Part shown: piece by piece, positions 17,503 to 26,580 of the stretch
How positions within the stretch are numbered: position 1 is the stretch's first letter
Layout of the letters: each line of letters starts with the position of its first letter
Assembly: GCF_003148665.1 (NCBI RefSeq)
Contig: NZ_QGGQ01000010.1
Coordinates: 1 to 64,000, forward strand
Direction of reading: 5' to 3'
DNA: 64,000 bases
DNA from: Maribacter polysiphoniae
Lineage (GTDB): Bacteria > Bacteroidota > Bacteroidia > Flavobacteriales > Flavobacteriaceae
Program-made: the position numbers and the translations under genes
The notes under the pieces: generated by a model
The model's database searches: none
Told to the model about the DNA's origin: nothing
Seen by the model: the letters and a program-made list of their open reading frames with translations, nothing else

Positions 17503-18999
17503 CTAAGCACCACCAGAAAGACCACCTCTAGAAGGTATCGGAGGGTCAGGACATACAACCCTTTCACCTCGTAAGATTGACAATTGCATAAATACCCAAT
17601 ATTGCGCATCATCGCCACTTACGCCTAATCTTTGGCCACGAGTATCTTCAGGCGGCAAATTACCTAATGTATTACCTCCAATCTCCCACATGTAACCATT
17701 TGTACCTATATAATCATCCTTTGTGGGCGAGGGTGCAGCATATCTTAATGGTGGAAATTCCTCTTCATTACGAATGGCATGTTCTATATTCGTTGCTACC
17801 CAGGTACCCAGAGATTTATAATCATGTTTCTGAATTGTGCGGGTGGATGTTGGACGTTCGGGAATATATGCCCCATGACTTGGGTTTTCAAATTTTGGAA
17901 CTTTACCTGGACTATAGTATCGCTTCTTAGGCAATTCTTGTTCGGTTGATATTGGTCTCGTCCATCTAACACTTGGTATTCTTCTCCAAGGGAAGCTAGA
18001 ACCAGAATCCAAACCACCTATATGATCATCTTCTATAACATAAAAAACAACACCTAATTTTGCAATTTCATTTTCACTATTGTTTTTAGGTTGATATGCA
18101 ACGTGAAAACAAGCGCTAGATTGATGCTCTCTGGGTTGTAAATATGAACCTCTCTTTGCGTTTGAGCCTAATCCGCCAGTAAAATGGGATACAACTTGTA
18201 TTTGGGCAGCGGCAGGGTTATCCCAATCAACTGTACTGGAATCCGCGTTAAAAAAAGCCATTGCAATCATGGGCTCGTCACCCCTTCGTTCATTTTGCCT
18301 TATGATATTTAAACTCGAACATTTTATTTTCACAACTACAGAATTCATTCGTTTCCATTTCCTACCGCTTCCAATTCTAGAACCTATCTTAATAAACTCA
18401 TTGTTGTCTCCATTTAATTCAAACTCAATATTTCCGGAGTTCCTAGTTATACCCTTAGGGGTGTCGTAGAATGTTCCTTTAATAACTTTTCCTCTAATAG
18501 AATCTCTTTCCACTCTACCAATAAAGATGTTAGACCAAGGTAAAGGTTCTTCCATATTTCGTCGTTCTGGTTCCCCCATCCAAAAAACCCTACCATCCCG
18601 AAACTGTCTAATATAATAAACACCTCCGTTATCACTTAGCCAAGTCCCTGTTAACTCATGTAGAGGGCTTTGAAAACCTGCTTTATGCATTAGCGAGTTT
18701 CGTATGTGTCTTATCTCGGGCCATTCTTCAAGCTTATCATAATAATACCCTAGGGAACGAACATTCTCAAAACGCGTTCTATTTATTACATTATACTTTT
18801 CAGTACCTGTATTATTAGTCATCCCCTTTGGTAAATCTACATAAGAACCTTCGAAGGTGCCATCGGTAGAGAATTCACCTTCATATATATGGCACCAATG
18901 CCCATCTGATCTTTCTGCTAACCAACGAATAGAGTTTCCTTCCACCATTACGTAGTATACTAGTCCATTACCTAATTTATAAACGCCTGAATCCATCAT
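17503..18999 (-). CDS. unknown 498-aa protein with duplicated PKG-motif beta domain
   Basis: No signal peptide or membrane segment. Two copies of a domain of roughly 70 residues with the pattern (G)VYxxxxxxxxVxWxxE...xFxGxxxxGxxxDxPKGxTxNxG: residues about 4-66 (SYVDLPKGMTNNTG) and about 116-208 (GTWLSDNGGVYYIRQ, FWMGEPE, GTFYDTPKGITRNSG). The second half (about 218-345, VVVKIKCSSLNIIRQNERRG..., AAAQIQVVSHFTGG) looks like another beta domain, and the C-terminus (KSLGTWVATNIEHAIRNEEEF...GGNTLGNLP) is unlike anything I can name. It stands alone on the minus strand between cargo repeats A and B. Function unknown. Confidence 0.75.
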   Translation of the reverse strand: MMDSGVYKLGNGLVYYVMVEGNSIRWLAERSDGHWCHIYEGEFSTDGTFEGSYVDLPKGMTNNTGTEKYNVINRTRFENVRSLGYYYDKLEEWPEIRHIRNSLMHKAGFQSPLHELTGTWLSDNGGVYYIRQFRDGRVFWMGEPERRNMEEPLPWSNIFIGRVERDSIRGKVIKGTFYDTPKGITRNSGNIEFELNGDNNEFIKIGSRIGSGRKWKRMNSVVVKIKCSSLNIIRQNERRGDEPMIAMAFFNADSSTVDWDNPAAAQIQVVSHFTGGLGSNAKRGSYLQPREHQSSACFHVAYQPKNNSENEIAKLGVVFYVIEDDHIGGLDSGSSFPWRRIPSVRWTRPISTEQELPKKRYYSPGKVPKFENPSHGAYIPERPTSTRTIQKHDYKSLGTWVATNIEHAIRNEEEFPPLRYAAPSPTKDDYIGTNGYMWEIGGNTLGNLPPEDTRGQRLGVSGDDAQYWVFMQLSILRGERVVCPDPPIPSRGGLSGGA

Positions 19000-19065
19000 A
19001 GCTTGTTATTTTGAAGTTTGACCTTTTATGTATTAAAAATTAAATGGTTAACATCGAACTTTCAA

Positions 19066-19250
19066 ATTTCATTAAAACGACCGTCTGACCCCTTTGAAAA
19101 TTAGCGTTTCGCTAAACTTTCCAATAGTTTATCGATAGGAAAGGACAATCAAACTATTTAAAAGACTTCAGGTAAGGTATAATTATAAATACCTTTTTAT
19201 AGACTTTAAAATTAATTTTTAAGGTTCAAATATGGGTGGGATTAAGTAAA
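19066..19250. repeat. cargo-boundary repeat, copy B
   Basis: Direct-oriented partner of copy A: TTAAAACGACCG near 19073, CAATAGTTTATCGATAGGAAAG near 19123, GGTATAATTATAAATACC (19176-19193) and GGTTCAAATATGGGTGGGATTA near 19230. A further inverted pair AAGTTCA / TGAACTT lies just after it (19262-19286). It separates the 498-aa gene from the 231-aa gene. The remaining bases to 19449 hold no gene. Confidence 0.65.
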
Positions 19251-19449
19251 GTAATTCAATTAAGTTCAGATGGGTTTGTTTGAACTTTTCAAGGTTTGGT
19301 GCAGAAGCTTAAGCAATTGGGGGTTCATGATGAATTTTGTGGTATTATGTTAACCTCGATGGTTTGCTTTACATAAATAGTAGCAAATGAATTATTAACA
19401 CGGAAGCTGAAAAGTGAAAAGAGTAGGCGAAATTTAAATAATATAAATT

Positions 19450-20145
19450 ATGGCAATTCAGCAAACAATCATCGGTTTAGAGAATAATTTTAGCGGAAGA
19501 GCTTCCGTTTTAAGTAGGACAATATCTCCTGATAACGTGGTTGCAAACAGTGAAACAAGTCAATTGATCTTAAGAACAAATTTCAATATGCGCAGTGTTA
19601 AAGTTCGTACAAGAGCGAGAACAGAACGAGAGATTTCCACGGATTTTATTCCTGGAGTAATCCAATCTTCCCTTGAAAGTGAATTAGATTCTAGTGTGAG
19701 AATCACAAGAGATGTATCTATTGGGGCAATGTTTACGGATGACTTGCCAATTGGTGGTCATACCTATTCTAATGTTTTCTTGGTAGTATCTTGGGAAATG
19801 ATTATCAGTCGGCCATTTCGTGATCCTCAAGTTGGTGTAGAAATGTATTTTGGTTGGAACAGAGAAGGTAGGAATATGAGCCTAGCTGATAATTGGTATC
19901 TAAATGTAGATGTTTCAAATGTTATTCGCATAAAGCAAAGAGCGGTTAGAAATGAAGTAAATAACCAATTACGATCTATAAATTCAGGATTAAATGCCGG
20001 TCAACTGATTATTAATGGGTTAAGGCCTTTCTTTGATGTTGCAAATGTTAATGATTTCTATGTATTACCAGGTTCGGCTGCCCATAATTCACAGGAGAGC
20101 AATATAACGGTCAGACAGGATGCCTCTTTTTGGGTAGTAGAATAA
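19450..20145 (+). CDS. unknown 231-aa cargo protein
   Basis: A soluble protein without signal peptide or membrane segment. It is rich in beta-type segments (QLILRTNFNMRSVKVRTRAR, HTYSNVFLVVSWEMIISRPF, PQVGVEMYFGWN), with a helical segment containing IRIKQRAVRNEVNNQLRSI. No motif that I recognise. It shares the repeat-bounded block 19.2-26.6 kb with the SLATT remnant and the 1542-aa gene but is divergent from them. Possibly part of one system with the 498-aa and 1542-aa proteins, purely by proximity. Confidence 0.65.
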   Translation: MAIQQTIIGLENNFSGRASVLSRTISPDNVVANSETSQLILRTNFNMRSVKVRTRARTEREISTDFIPGVIQSSLESELDSSVRITRDVSIGAMFTDDLPIGGHTYSNVFLVVSWEMIISRPFRDPQVGVEMYFGWNREGRNMSLADNWYLNVDVSNVIRIKQRAVRNEVNNQLRSINSGLNAGQLIINGLRPFFDVANVNDFYVLPGSAAHNSQESNITVRQDASFWVVE

Positions 20146-20272
20146 AATTATCATATTTCAATCACGCACTCCTTTCTGCGTACCTAACACGGCCATTACC
20201 GTATATCATTTCGTGATCCAAGATAATGGCTGTTTGGTTGCACTAAAAACGGTTGTGGAGAACGAATTCTTG

Positions 20273-20338
20273 AAGTTCAAATAAACGCGGGTTTAAATGA
20301 ACTAGTTCAATTAAGTGAAAGTAGTTTTATTTGAACTT
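20273..20338. repeat. long inverted repeat with nested palindrome
   Basis: Arms AAGTTCAAATAAA (20273-20285) and TTTATTTGAACTT (20326-20338) are a perfect 13-bp inverted repeat around 40 bases that contain a second palindrome TGAACTAGTTCA (20298-20309). The left arm is the same motif that separates the small genes at 42.1-44.75 kb. It follows the 231-aa gene by 125 bases. The rest of 20146-20470 holds no gene. Confidence 0.7.
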
Positions 20339-20470
20339 TAAGGGGCTAAATGTTGTTCTGTAAAACGTTCGTTTTATGAGACTTTTTAAATAACGTCAGA
20401 TATATCCAGAGTCATGACGAAGGAGTGATTCTGTGATGCATTGTTAGTGACATTTTTGGCTTTTCTGATG

Positions 20471-20952
20471 TCAATCTTCATTTGTATTTTGTTCCTTAAC
20501 CGCTCGATTATATACAATATCAGGTGGGTCAGGACTAATCGTGTCTAAATTGTTGATTTCTTCGATTAAATCCTCTAGCTCCTTTATTAAATCTCCTCGA
20601 TCCATATCGTCAAATTTCAGCATGAAAAGTTCAAGATTACGACTAATAGAGGAATATTCCGCCCCAGCAATTCTATGTCTCTCACTTAGCTCAGAATGTT
20701 TAAAGAAAGTTTGTAAAGAGGCTAATACAGCTGCGGATATTGACAGAAAGCCCGTGATTATTTTCCATTCAATGTCCGGATTGCTACTTAGGGTGCTAAA
20801 GATTGTCGTTGCAACAATTGTTGATGTTATAACTATAGGAACTCCGAGCTGGATATGTCTTTTCGATTCAATTTGGAGCTTAGGAAATGAGCTCTGGCTT
20901 TACGGTGCGATCTAATTCTTTCTTTTTCCGCTTTATCTCTTATATCCTTCAT
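20471..20952 (-). pseudogene. SLATT-domain membrane protein, frameshifted
   Basis: The start (ATG at 20952, MKDIRDKAEKERIRSHRKAR) and the rest lie in different frames. The first frame stops at 20833-20835, while a frame open from a TAA just upstream of 20900 down to the TGA at 20471 reads KLQIESKRHIQLGVPIVI, then TSTIVATTIFSTL, ASLQTFF and SERHRIAGAEYSSISRNLEL. That is the SLATT pattern: LGIPVV...ATxIFxxL for the first helix, a second helix (WKIITGFLSISAAVLASLQTFF), then RHRxAGxxYxxLxRxLE. The second frame has no ATG, GTG or TTG before its conserved part, so one frameshift near 20885 is needed. SLATT proteins are 2TM effectors predicted to form pores in nucleotide-signalling defence systems. 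Confidence 0.65.
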
Positions 20953-20983
20953 CTAATTATGATTGTAAATAGTCCTGAAATAG

Positions 20984-23900
20984 TTAGAAGGCACTCCGAT
21001 ACATAACGGCAGAATTCATAACGTTATGAACATGCTCGTCAATCTTTTGATTGCGCTTTGTTTCGTAGTCCAAGTCCGTCCGTTTAGTAGCACTATGAAA
21101 TTCTTCCCAACTATTTATTAGCTTCGACTTCATGAAGTAGGCTTTTGAATAGTCAGACGTATCTGCGGGTTGACTAGGAAAGACTGAGTCTGCAGCAATT
21201 CTGAGGTCTTGCTGCTTGCTATAATCAAGACCATCTTTAGATGCTGCCTCGGAAAGCTTGAATCCAGTAGCAATGTTTTCCAGGTATGAGAGGCCGATGC
21301 CGGGAGCAACCTCTCTTTCGACTCGACCAGGATGAATTTCTGGTTGCAGGTTATATCCAATCTTGTTCTTGGGATCGACCTCTCGAAGAATTTTCGCCTC
21401 ATCTATTCGAACAGCAATTTCTTCATTGACACCATCAACAATCGCGGCACCTAGATTCGAAGCTGATTGGCGCTTGGCTGCACGTATCGCATGACAAACC
21501 TCGTGTGCTAAACTGGGAACAGATTTAGTCAGAAAATCTGATTGATTGAACGATCCATATACAATCGTATCTGTGTAGCCAAATTGACCATCACCTTGAA
21601 TGAAATATCCTCCGGCTGTATCACCGGGAATTACTTGCAGGAATTTCTTGCCAGTGTAGGTTCCATTCTCAAGTTTCTCCAGGGGAACCTTCTCCAGATC
21701 AGTTATAAAGGAGCGGTAACGTTGTCCAAGTGTTCTAGCTTTGGATTGAAATGTGGGGGATTTCCTGAGAGTATTGACTATGATCGCCCTAGCTTTGCTT
21801 TGATCGATAAGGCTTTTCATCTCTTTGCCGAATGCTCCCCAACGAGATAACTGATTTGTAACAAAATTTGCAAGAACAAGACCGCTTTCGTCACCCGTGA
21901 GCTGTTCCGACAAATTAGCAATGCCACCAGGAGATAAGGATACGTTATCTCCATTAGGAGAATTTCTCGAGTAATTGACGCCCGTCTCATTTACTTTGTC
22001 TAGAAGTTCAAGTTCGCTAGACGATTCTCTGTTGTTGCTCTTATTATCGGTCATTTCGTCGAGAATCTTGTCTATTTTCTCAGAAGCTGCCTCGGGTGAA
22101 TAACCCCCCTTATCAACAGCCTTCTTAACTACGGATATTTTTTCTTTTGCAACCTTTGCAGCTATCTCTTGTTTTCTTATTTCAGCTGCCTGTGCGCCGA
22201 AGGTTGTAGCTAATTGGGCGGCAGAATCCATTGCGGCTTTAGAGTTAGCTTGCGTCCCCTCCAACCCGGCCATGTCACCAAATACGCCAGCCTTCGTTAT
22301 AGCATCCAGAGTCCCTGAAAGTCCAGACGGGGCAGGCACATTGGGTGCGTTTTGCAGATTAATTATAGAGGCCGGCATTTGTGAGGGCGTAAGATCTGGA
22401 ATTACTGATCTTCTACTACTAAGCATACTCGGGTCTAGTGATGCAAGCTCTTGTTCTTTGTCGTCCAGAATCCATTCTGTACTCCCAAAGTGTTCTTCAC
22501 AGGCCTCACAATCGTCGAGGAGTGCCTGCGCATATACGCCAGCGGTTGGTAAGCTTACCCTTATGGGCTCACCACTTGGTACAGAGTCCACGTAGTATTC
22601 ATTCAGTGCCTGGGCCGTGTCATGACCATTAATTTTGAGGTGAGCACCGCCGGCCACCTTATAGACTAAGTTGTTGCCCATTACGGCTATTGGGTTTCTC
22701 TCTACTACTGATGCAACGCTTCTACCGTCCTCTTCCGACACTGCATAGATAGTGTCTAACAACATGTAGAGCTTGTCTCGGTCCATGTTCCACCATAAGT
22801 GCTTGTGGTAATGCTCTAGATGCTCGTTTAGGTGCTTCTTAAGTAGTTCAACTTGAGTACTGATAATATCCCGTTGGTGCTTTTTCTCCCAATCATTCAG
22901 AGGTAAACTGACATCGGCACCTTCTGTATCGACGTTGCCAGTATCCACATCGATCAGGTCCATGGCAGATTTATTGCTTGATACATTCCGGCTAAAGTCG
23001 TTTGTGGTGTACCGAATCGACACCCGCTCAACGTTTGCGATAGAGCCTATGGTCAGTGGGTAGTCAGCGTCGCCAACGATTTTGAGATTAGTTAAATTGG
23101 CACGAGTAAGCGATACGGTTGGTACGCAAGTGAAATCCACCCGAAAAGATTGTCCATAGCGGTACTTGCTAGCCATGGTCATATCAACGCCGTCGAGTGT
23201 TGCTCCGCCATTAATCTTAATAATGATTTTGTCGATCCACTTTCTTGCAACACTTGGTGCGTAATCAGACTGAAATATTTGGTCTTTCTGGTCTTTGTTT
23301 CGATTAAGCCGATCAAAAATCTCGCGTATCGGCCTATTAACGAATGGGTACAGTGCAATCCATCGCGCTTTTTCGAAAACGTTCTCGTCTTCTGGGTCTA
23401 GCGGTCGGTCAACCGCCATACGCAAATAGATCGATCCTGATATGTAGGTAACCGGTTGGTCAGCACGCCTGTTAGCGGCAATTTCACTGTTTTGAAAATT
23501 GTCGCGGACATCTTCAAGATACGGCATTACCCATCGTAATCGTGGCCTCATCAAAACATTGGTAAGCGAGTCACGCCAACGAATCATCCTGTTTATTGTG
23601 AAGGGTTTTATTGGCAGGGGCACGAAAATGCACTCGCGTGCACCAACCACTTCTGTGTCAACGCGCAGATGCCTCAAAATCTCGTGATAAACAATGGTAA
23701 GGGTATGGCAGTAATTGGGGTTTCGAACAACTTCGGATACCGCCTGAGTGGTTTCTTCTTGAGTTTGTTCCTGAATGACAACAGTCTCAAGCTTTCGTAC
23801 TGATTCTCCATACTGTCTGATGGCATCACGAAGAGACTGCTGCTCAATCGCCGATACATTCCTACCACCCTCCTGCCAACTACTTGACTGTGCTGTTCCG

Positions 23901-25612
23901 TGAGAAGCGCCACCGCCCAAAACTACCGGGCCAAGAACAGCTCCAAACCCTCCGGCAACTCCAGTTTGTTTGGATTTTGAACCACCTTTCGACCACTCAG
24001 ACAACCCGGCTTGCACTGCGTCGGTGTAACCATATTCTCGAGTTGTGCCCTGTGCAATTTCTTCACTTGCAGTTGTTGACTCTATACGTCTGGCACTGTC
24101 CGTGATTTCAGAAGTCACGGTAACGATCTGCTTAGTTTGTCTTGGCGCAAGCGGAAGCGAATACAGAACATTCCCAAGCGAGTATCCATTGTTTCGCCAG
24201 CGAACTCTATATTCCAAAATGTGCCCATAAGATAACGAGGCTGCCTGGGCAGGAGTATCGTCTTCCCAGTCGAGTACCCTATTGCTCGTCAACAGTCGAC
24301 GCCCTTGCGGTTGTCGCATTATTTCAGCTCGCGCTTCACCGAGGATCTTCTCGGCGGTTGTTTGGGTCGTCACCTTGGTCTTCGAAGTGACCAGCGAGGA
24401 TACGGCTTTGGCTGCGCTCGTTAGATTAGCTAGAACATTTGTGCTAATAGCTGATAAGCGGATATTGCCTAGCCGCGCTCCGCGGCCGCTCGTTCCTCCT
24501 ATGTCGCCCGTCTTTGTTGTGGCAGCAGCGTAAACGTACTCGGATTGGTCGATCTCATAGATTCGTGCCAAGTCTCTCGCACTAGGAGGTTTTGGAGCTG
24601 CCGCATCGGAGCTGATTTCCGGTTGGGTGACGCGAAGCACGGTCTGAAATGATCGCTCTCCTACGATTCTATGTGGCGAACTGAACGGTTTGCAGCGCGT
24701 GCCGGGGTCGTCGGAAAAAAGCTCCGGACTGTTGAGGATTTCTTGCTCTGAGGCGTCGACGGGGATTTCGTTTCCGTTGACCTCTGCGTTATTTGCATCC
24801 TCTTCTTCAGCAAATTGTTTTTCGTCAAACGGAAGCCAAAGTACGCGTCTAAACGCAACTTTTTCAGGGTGAAAAGCTACGATTCCTGCGAACGACTGGG
24901 GCCCGGATAAAATCCAGACCCAAGCGTCATCATTAGCTTGTTTCTGGATAGTAAAATCAAACTGACCTTGAAGATTGACAGAGATACTGTTAACTGATGC
25001 CGCATTGATGTCGCTCAGTAAAGAGTTCGCTCCAACAGTCAGTGGGGCAGACGATGTATCCAAATCTGCCGAACCAAAATACTTTTTTCGCTTGATTTGG
25101 CTAAGATTACGGAATTCAACAGTAGATACAACCAACGAGTAGTTTTTATAAAATATCTTTCGTTCGATTGTTGGTCGAAACTCAGCTTTGGCGGACATTA
25201 CATCAGTAACGACCGGCGGCTTCGGCGTGCTGCTTTCAATGATTCGTTTGGTTAATTCTTGAGCGATCTCGACGTTTAGGTTCCATACATCCGATCCTCG
25301 CTCTTTGGTTGGCATCTTCTTTGAGAAAGACAATAGCTTCGATCCCTGACTGTCGGCGATTACGAGGGTTACAGTCGTTTCGGCAGAGTAATCTTCAATT
25401 AGAGCTTCCGTGCTCAGCTCTTTTAACAACGAAAATTGTCGTTCGTTGAGTCCTACTTCGTCAGGTATAGTCGTGTTGTCGTCGTCAACGCCACCAACAC
25501 GAACAATCCGTGAGTATGAAACAATTGCTTGCAGTTCAGATTGTGCTGTTATCTGTTTCCCGCTTGCATCGACAGGTAGTTCAGCTTTTATTTTCAGTCG
25601 CAACTCAGCCAT
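20984..25612 (-). CDS. very large (1542-aa) protein of unknown function with C-terminal HExxH metallopeptidase-like domain
   Basis: No signal peptide. Residues 1-330 are beta-rich (LVIADSQGSKLLSFSKKMP). About 460-500 carries RVRWRNNGYSLGNVLYSLPLAPRQ, a segment I associate with large uncharacterised bacterial proteins. About 545-580 is glycine-rich (GVAGGFGAVLGPVVLGGG). Coil-forming stretches (QEQTQEETTQAVSEVVRN; NSKAAMDSAAQLATTFGAQA; AAKVAKEKISVVKKAV) follow. Near the C-terminus H1370-E1371-V-C-H1374, with NEE at 1396-1398, looks like a zinc peptidase site. Codon use and GC are visibly higher than in both neighbours, indicating separate transfer. It could be a toxin or secreted protease with a very large carrier part, but no secretion signal is seen. 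Confidence 0.8.
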   Translation of the reverse strand: MAELRLKIKAELPVDASGKQITAQSELQAIVSYSRIVRVGGVDDDNTTIPDEVGLNERQFSLLKELSTEALIEDYSAETTVTLVIADSQGSKLLSFSKKMPTKERGSDVWNLNVEIAQELTKRIIESSTPKPPVVTDVMSAKAEFRPTIERKIFYKNYSLVVSTVEFRNLSQIKRKKYFGSADLDTSSAPLTVGANSLLSDINAASVNSISVNLQGQFDFTIQKQANDDAWVWILSGPQSFAGIVAFHPEKVAFRRVLWLPFDEKQFAEEEDANNAEVNGNEIPVDASEQEILNSPELFSDDPGTRCKPFSSPHRIVGERSFQTVLRVTQPEISSDAAAPKPPSARDLARIYEIDQSEYVYAAATTKTGDIGGTSGRGARLGNIRLSAISTNVLANLTSAAKAVSSLVTSKTKVTTQTTAEKILGEARAEIMRQPQGRRLLTSNRVLDWEDDTPAQAASLSYGHILEYRVRWRNNGYSLGNVLYSLPLAPRQTKQIVTVTSEITDSARRIESTTASEEIAQGTTREYGYTDAVQAGLSEWSKGGSKSKQTGVAGGFGAVLGPVVLGGGASHGTAQSSSWQEGGRNVSAIEQQSLRDAIRQYGESVRKLETVVIQEQTQEETTQAVSEVVRNPNYCHTLTIVYHEILRHLRVDTEVVGARECIFVPLPIKPFTINRMIRWRDSLTNVLMRPRLRWVMPYLEDVRDNFQNSEIAANRRADQPVTYISGSIYLRMAVDRPLDPEDENVFEKARWIALYPFVNRPIREIFDRLNRNKDQKDQIFQSDYAPSVARKWIDKIIIKINGGATLDGVDMTMASKYRYGQSFRVDFTCVPTVSLTRANLTNLKIVGDADYPLTIGSIANVERVSIRYTTNDFSRNVSSNKSAMDLIDVDTGNVDTEGADVSLPLNDWEKKHQRDIISTQVELLKKHLNEHLEHYHKHLWWNMDRDKLYMLLDTIYAVSEEDGRSVASVVERNPIAVMGNNLVYKVAGGAHLKINGHDTAQALNEYYVDSVPSGEPIRVSLPTAGVYAQALLDDCEACEEHFGSTEWILDDKEQELASLDPSMLSSRRSVIPDLTPSQMPASIINLQNAPNVPAPSGLSGTLDAITKAGVFGDMAGLEGTQANSKAAMDSAAQLATTFGAQAAEIRKQEIAAKVAKEKISVVKKAVDKGGYSPEAASEKIDKILDEMTDNKSNNRESSSELELLDKVNETGVNYSRNSPNGDNVSLSPGGIANLSEQLTGDESGLVLANFVTNQLSRWGAFGKEMKSLIDQSKARAIIVNTLRKSPTFQSKARTLGQRYRSFITDLEKVPLEKLENGTYTGKKFLQVIPGDTAGGYFIQGDGQFGYTDTIVYGSFNQSDFLTKSVPSLAHEVCHAIRAAKRQSASNLGAAIVDGVNEEIAVRIDEAKILREVDPKNKIGYNLQPEIHPGRVEREVAPGIGLSYLENIATGFKLSEAASKDGLDYSKQQDLRIAADSVFPSQPADTSDYSKAYFMKSKLINSWEEFHSATKRTDLDYETKRNQKIDEHVHNVMNSAVMYRSAF

Positions 25613-26230
25613 GATCTTTGTCTTTTCATTTCTTCTTCTTGTTATTCATCATCGCCATAATCAACATTATGACTGCCAATTCTAAAAATAATCCTGAAGT
25701 AAAATAACTTATTTTTATTATCTTTTTTCAACTAATGTATTGACGGTAAGAAATTACGTTTAAATGGTAAGAATAAGTTTATAAAGACAGTTTAGATATT
25801 TAATGAAACCCAAATCAATTTAATTAATGACCACCCCAATAGCGAGAGTAACAGATATAGTTTTGTTATCGCCTGAGCAAAATTAATCTATACTCAATTG
25901 GGAAGAGTTAGCAACTGAAAATCAAGAAACTTTTGTATTGAATTACAAACGTAATATAATAATTGATTCGAAATATCCAAATAGCAGATCATGTAACGGA
26001 TAGAAAGAGAACATACAATCTTCTGGAAATAAGCATATTTTAAGATAAGAAAGAAGAAATGTCATTCAATTTACTAATCATATCAAAAAAGTAAATAGAC
26101 CTAAACATCATATACGATAAAAGATGTGGTATGGTTGGAAAGAAAATAGCCACTAAAGGTACTGTCTCTATCAAAACCTAAACTATTCGAGAATTAACCT
26201 GAACTAATCTGTTTTTATCTGATTTAACAT
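25613..26230. other. gene-free tract upstream of the recombinase sites
   Basis: AT-rich with stops in all frames. A short open stretch near 25898 (WEELATENQETFVLNYKRN) might be a decayed gene, but nothing supports it. No repeats stand out until 26231. Confidence 0.4.
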
Positions 26231-26576
26231 GTCCCGCTAAACGGCCGTTTTAAGGAACGAGCTCAAGAAAAGTTGAGCACAAATGATTCCAGTTCCATTT
26301 GTCGTTCTTTTTAGTAGTTCCGGTAATTCACGTTTTACGGAACTAAAAAAGTACATTTAAACGACCACTTCTTTGAACTAAATTCAAAAATTTCATTTAA
26401 AGGCCGTTGGCAAGGTCATTTTATGTTAGGAAAACTTCTCATGAATCACGCTGGTTAGCGTAGTACATTTAAACGGTCGTTTTATTGAACTTTTAAGAGA
26501 ATTGAAAATCGAAATAAATATGGGTTCATTTTTTCGGTATAATTAAATAGTTTACTTTTAGAGGTATAATTATACC
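26231..26576. promoter_or_regulatory. cluster of palindromes upstream of the serine recombinase, candidate recombination (res) site
   Basis: Contains a perfect 12-base palindrome AAACGGCCGTTT (near 26236), a hairpin GCTCAA/TTGAGC (near 26260), an imperfect inverted repeat AGTTCCGGTAA/TTTTACGGAACT (near 26315-26343), and three spaced elements TTTAAACGACC (near 26352), TTTAAAGGCCGTT (near 26395) and TTTAAACGGTCGTTT (near 26467). The recombinase start codon is preceded by a perfect 14-base palindrome GGTATAATTATACC (26563-26576). Resolvases of this family bind several spaced inverted-repeat subsites next to their own gene and so repress it. The same blocks recur in cargo repeats A and B. Confidence 0.55.
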
Positions 26577-26580
26577 GCTT

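Noticed and set aside
17297-17506. 69-aa plus-strand frame after the beta-barrel gene
   Set aside because: No domain or signal peptide, biased composition, and it runs up to the convergent 498-aa gene; probably chance.
20541-20915. 124-aa plus-strand frame (MSKLLISSIKSSSSFIKSP...)
   Set aside because: It is antisense to the SLATT remnant, low-complexity, and has the look of a shadow frame.
25870-26000. possible decayed gene (WEELATENQETFVLNYKRN)
   Set aside because: Only about 33 codons open, no start and no family resemblance, so not listed as a feature.
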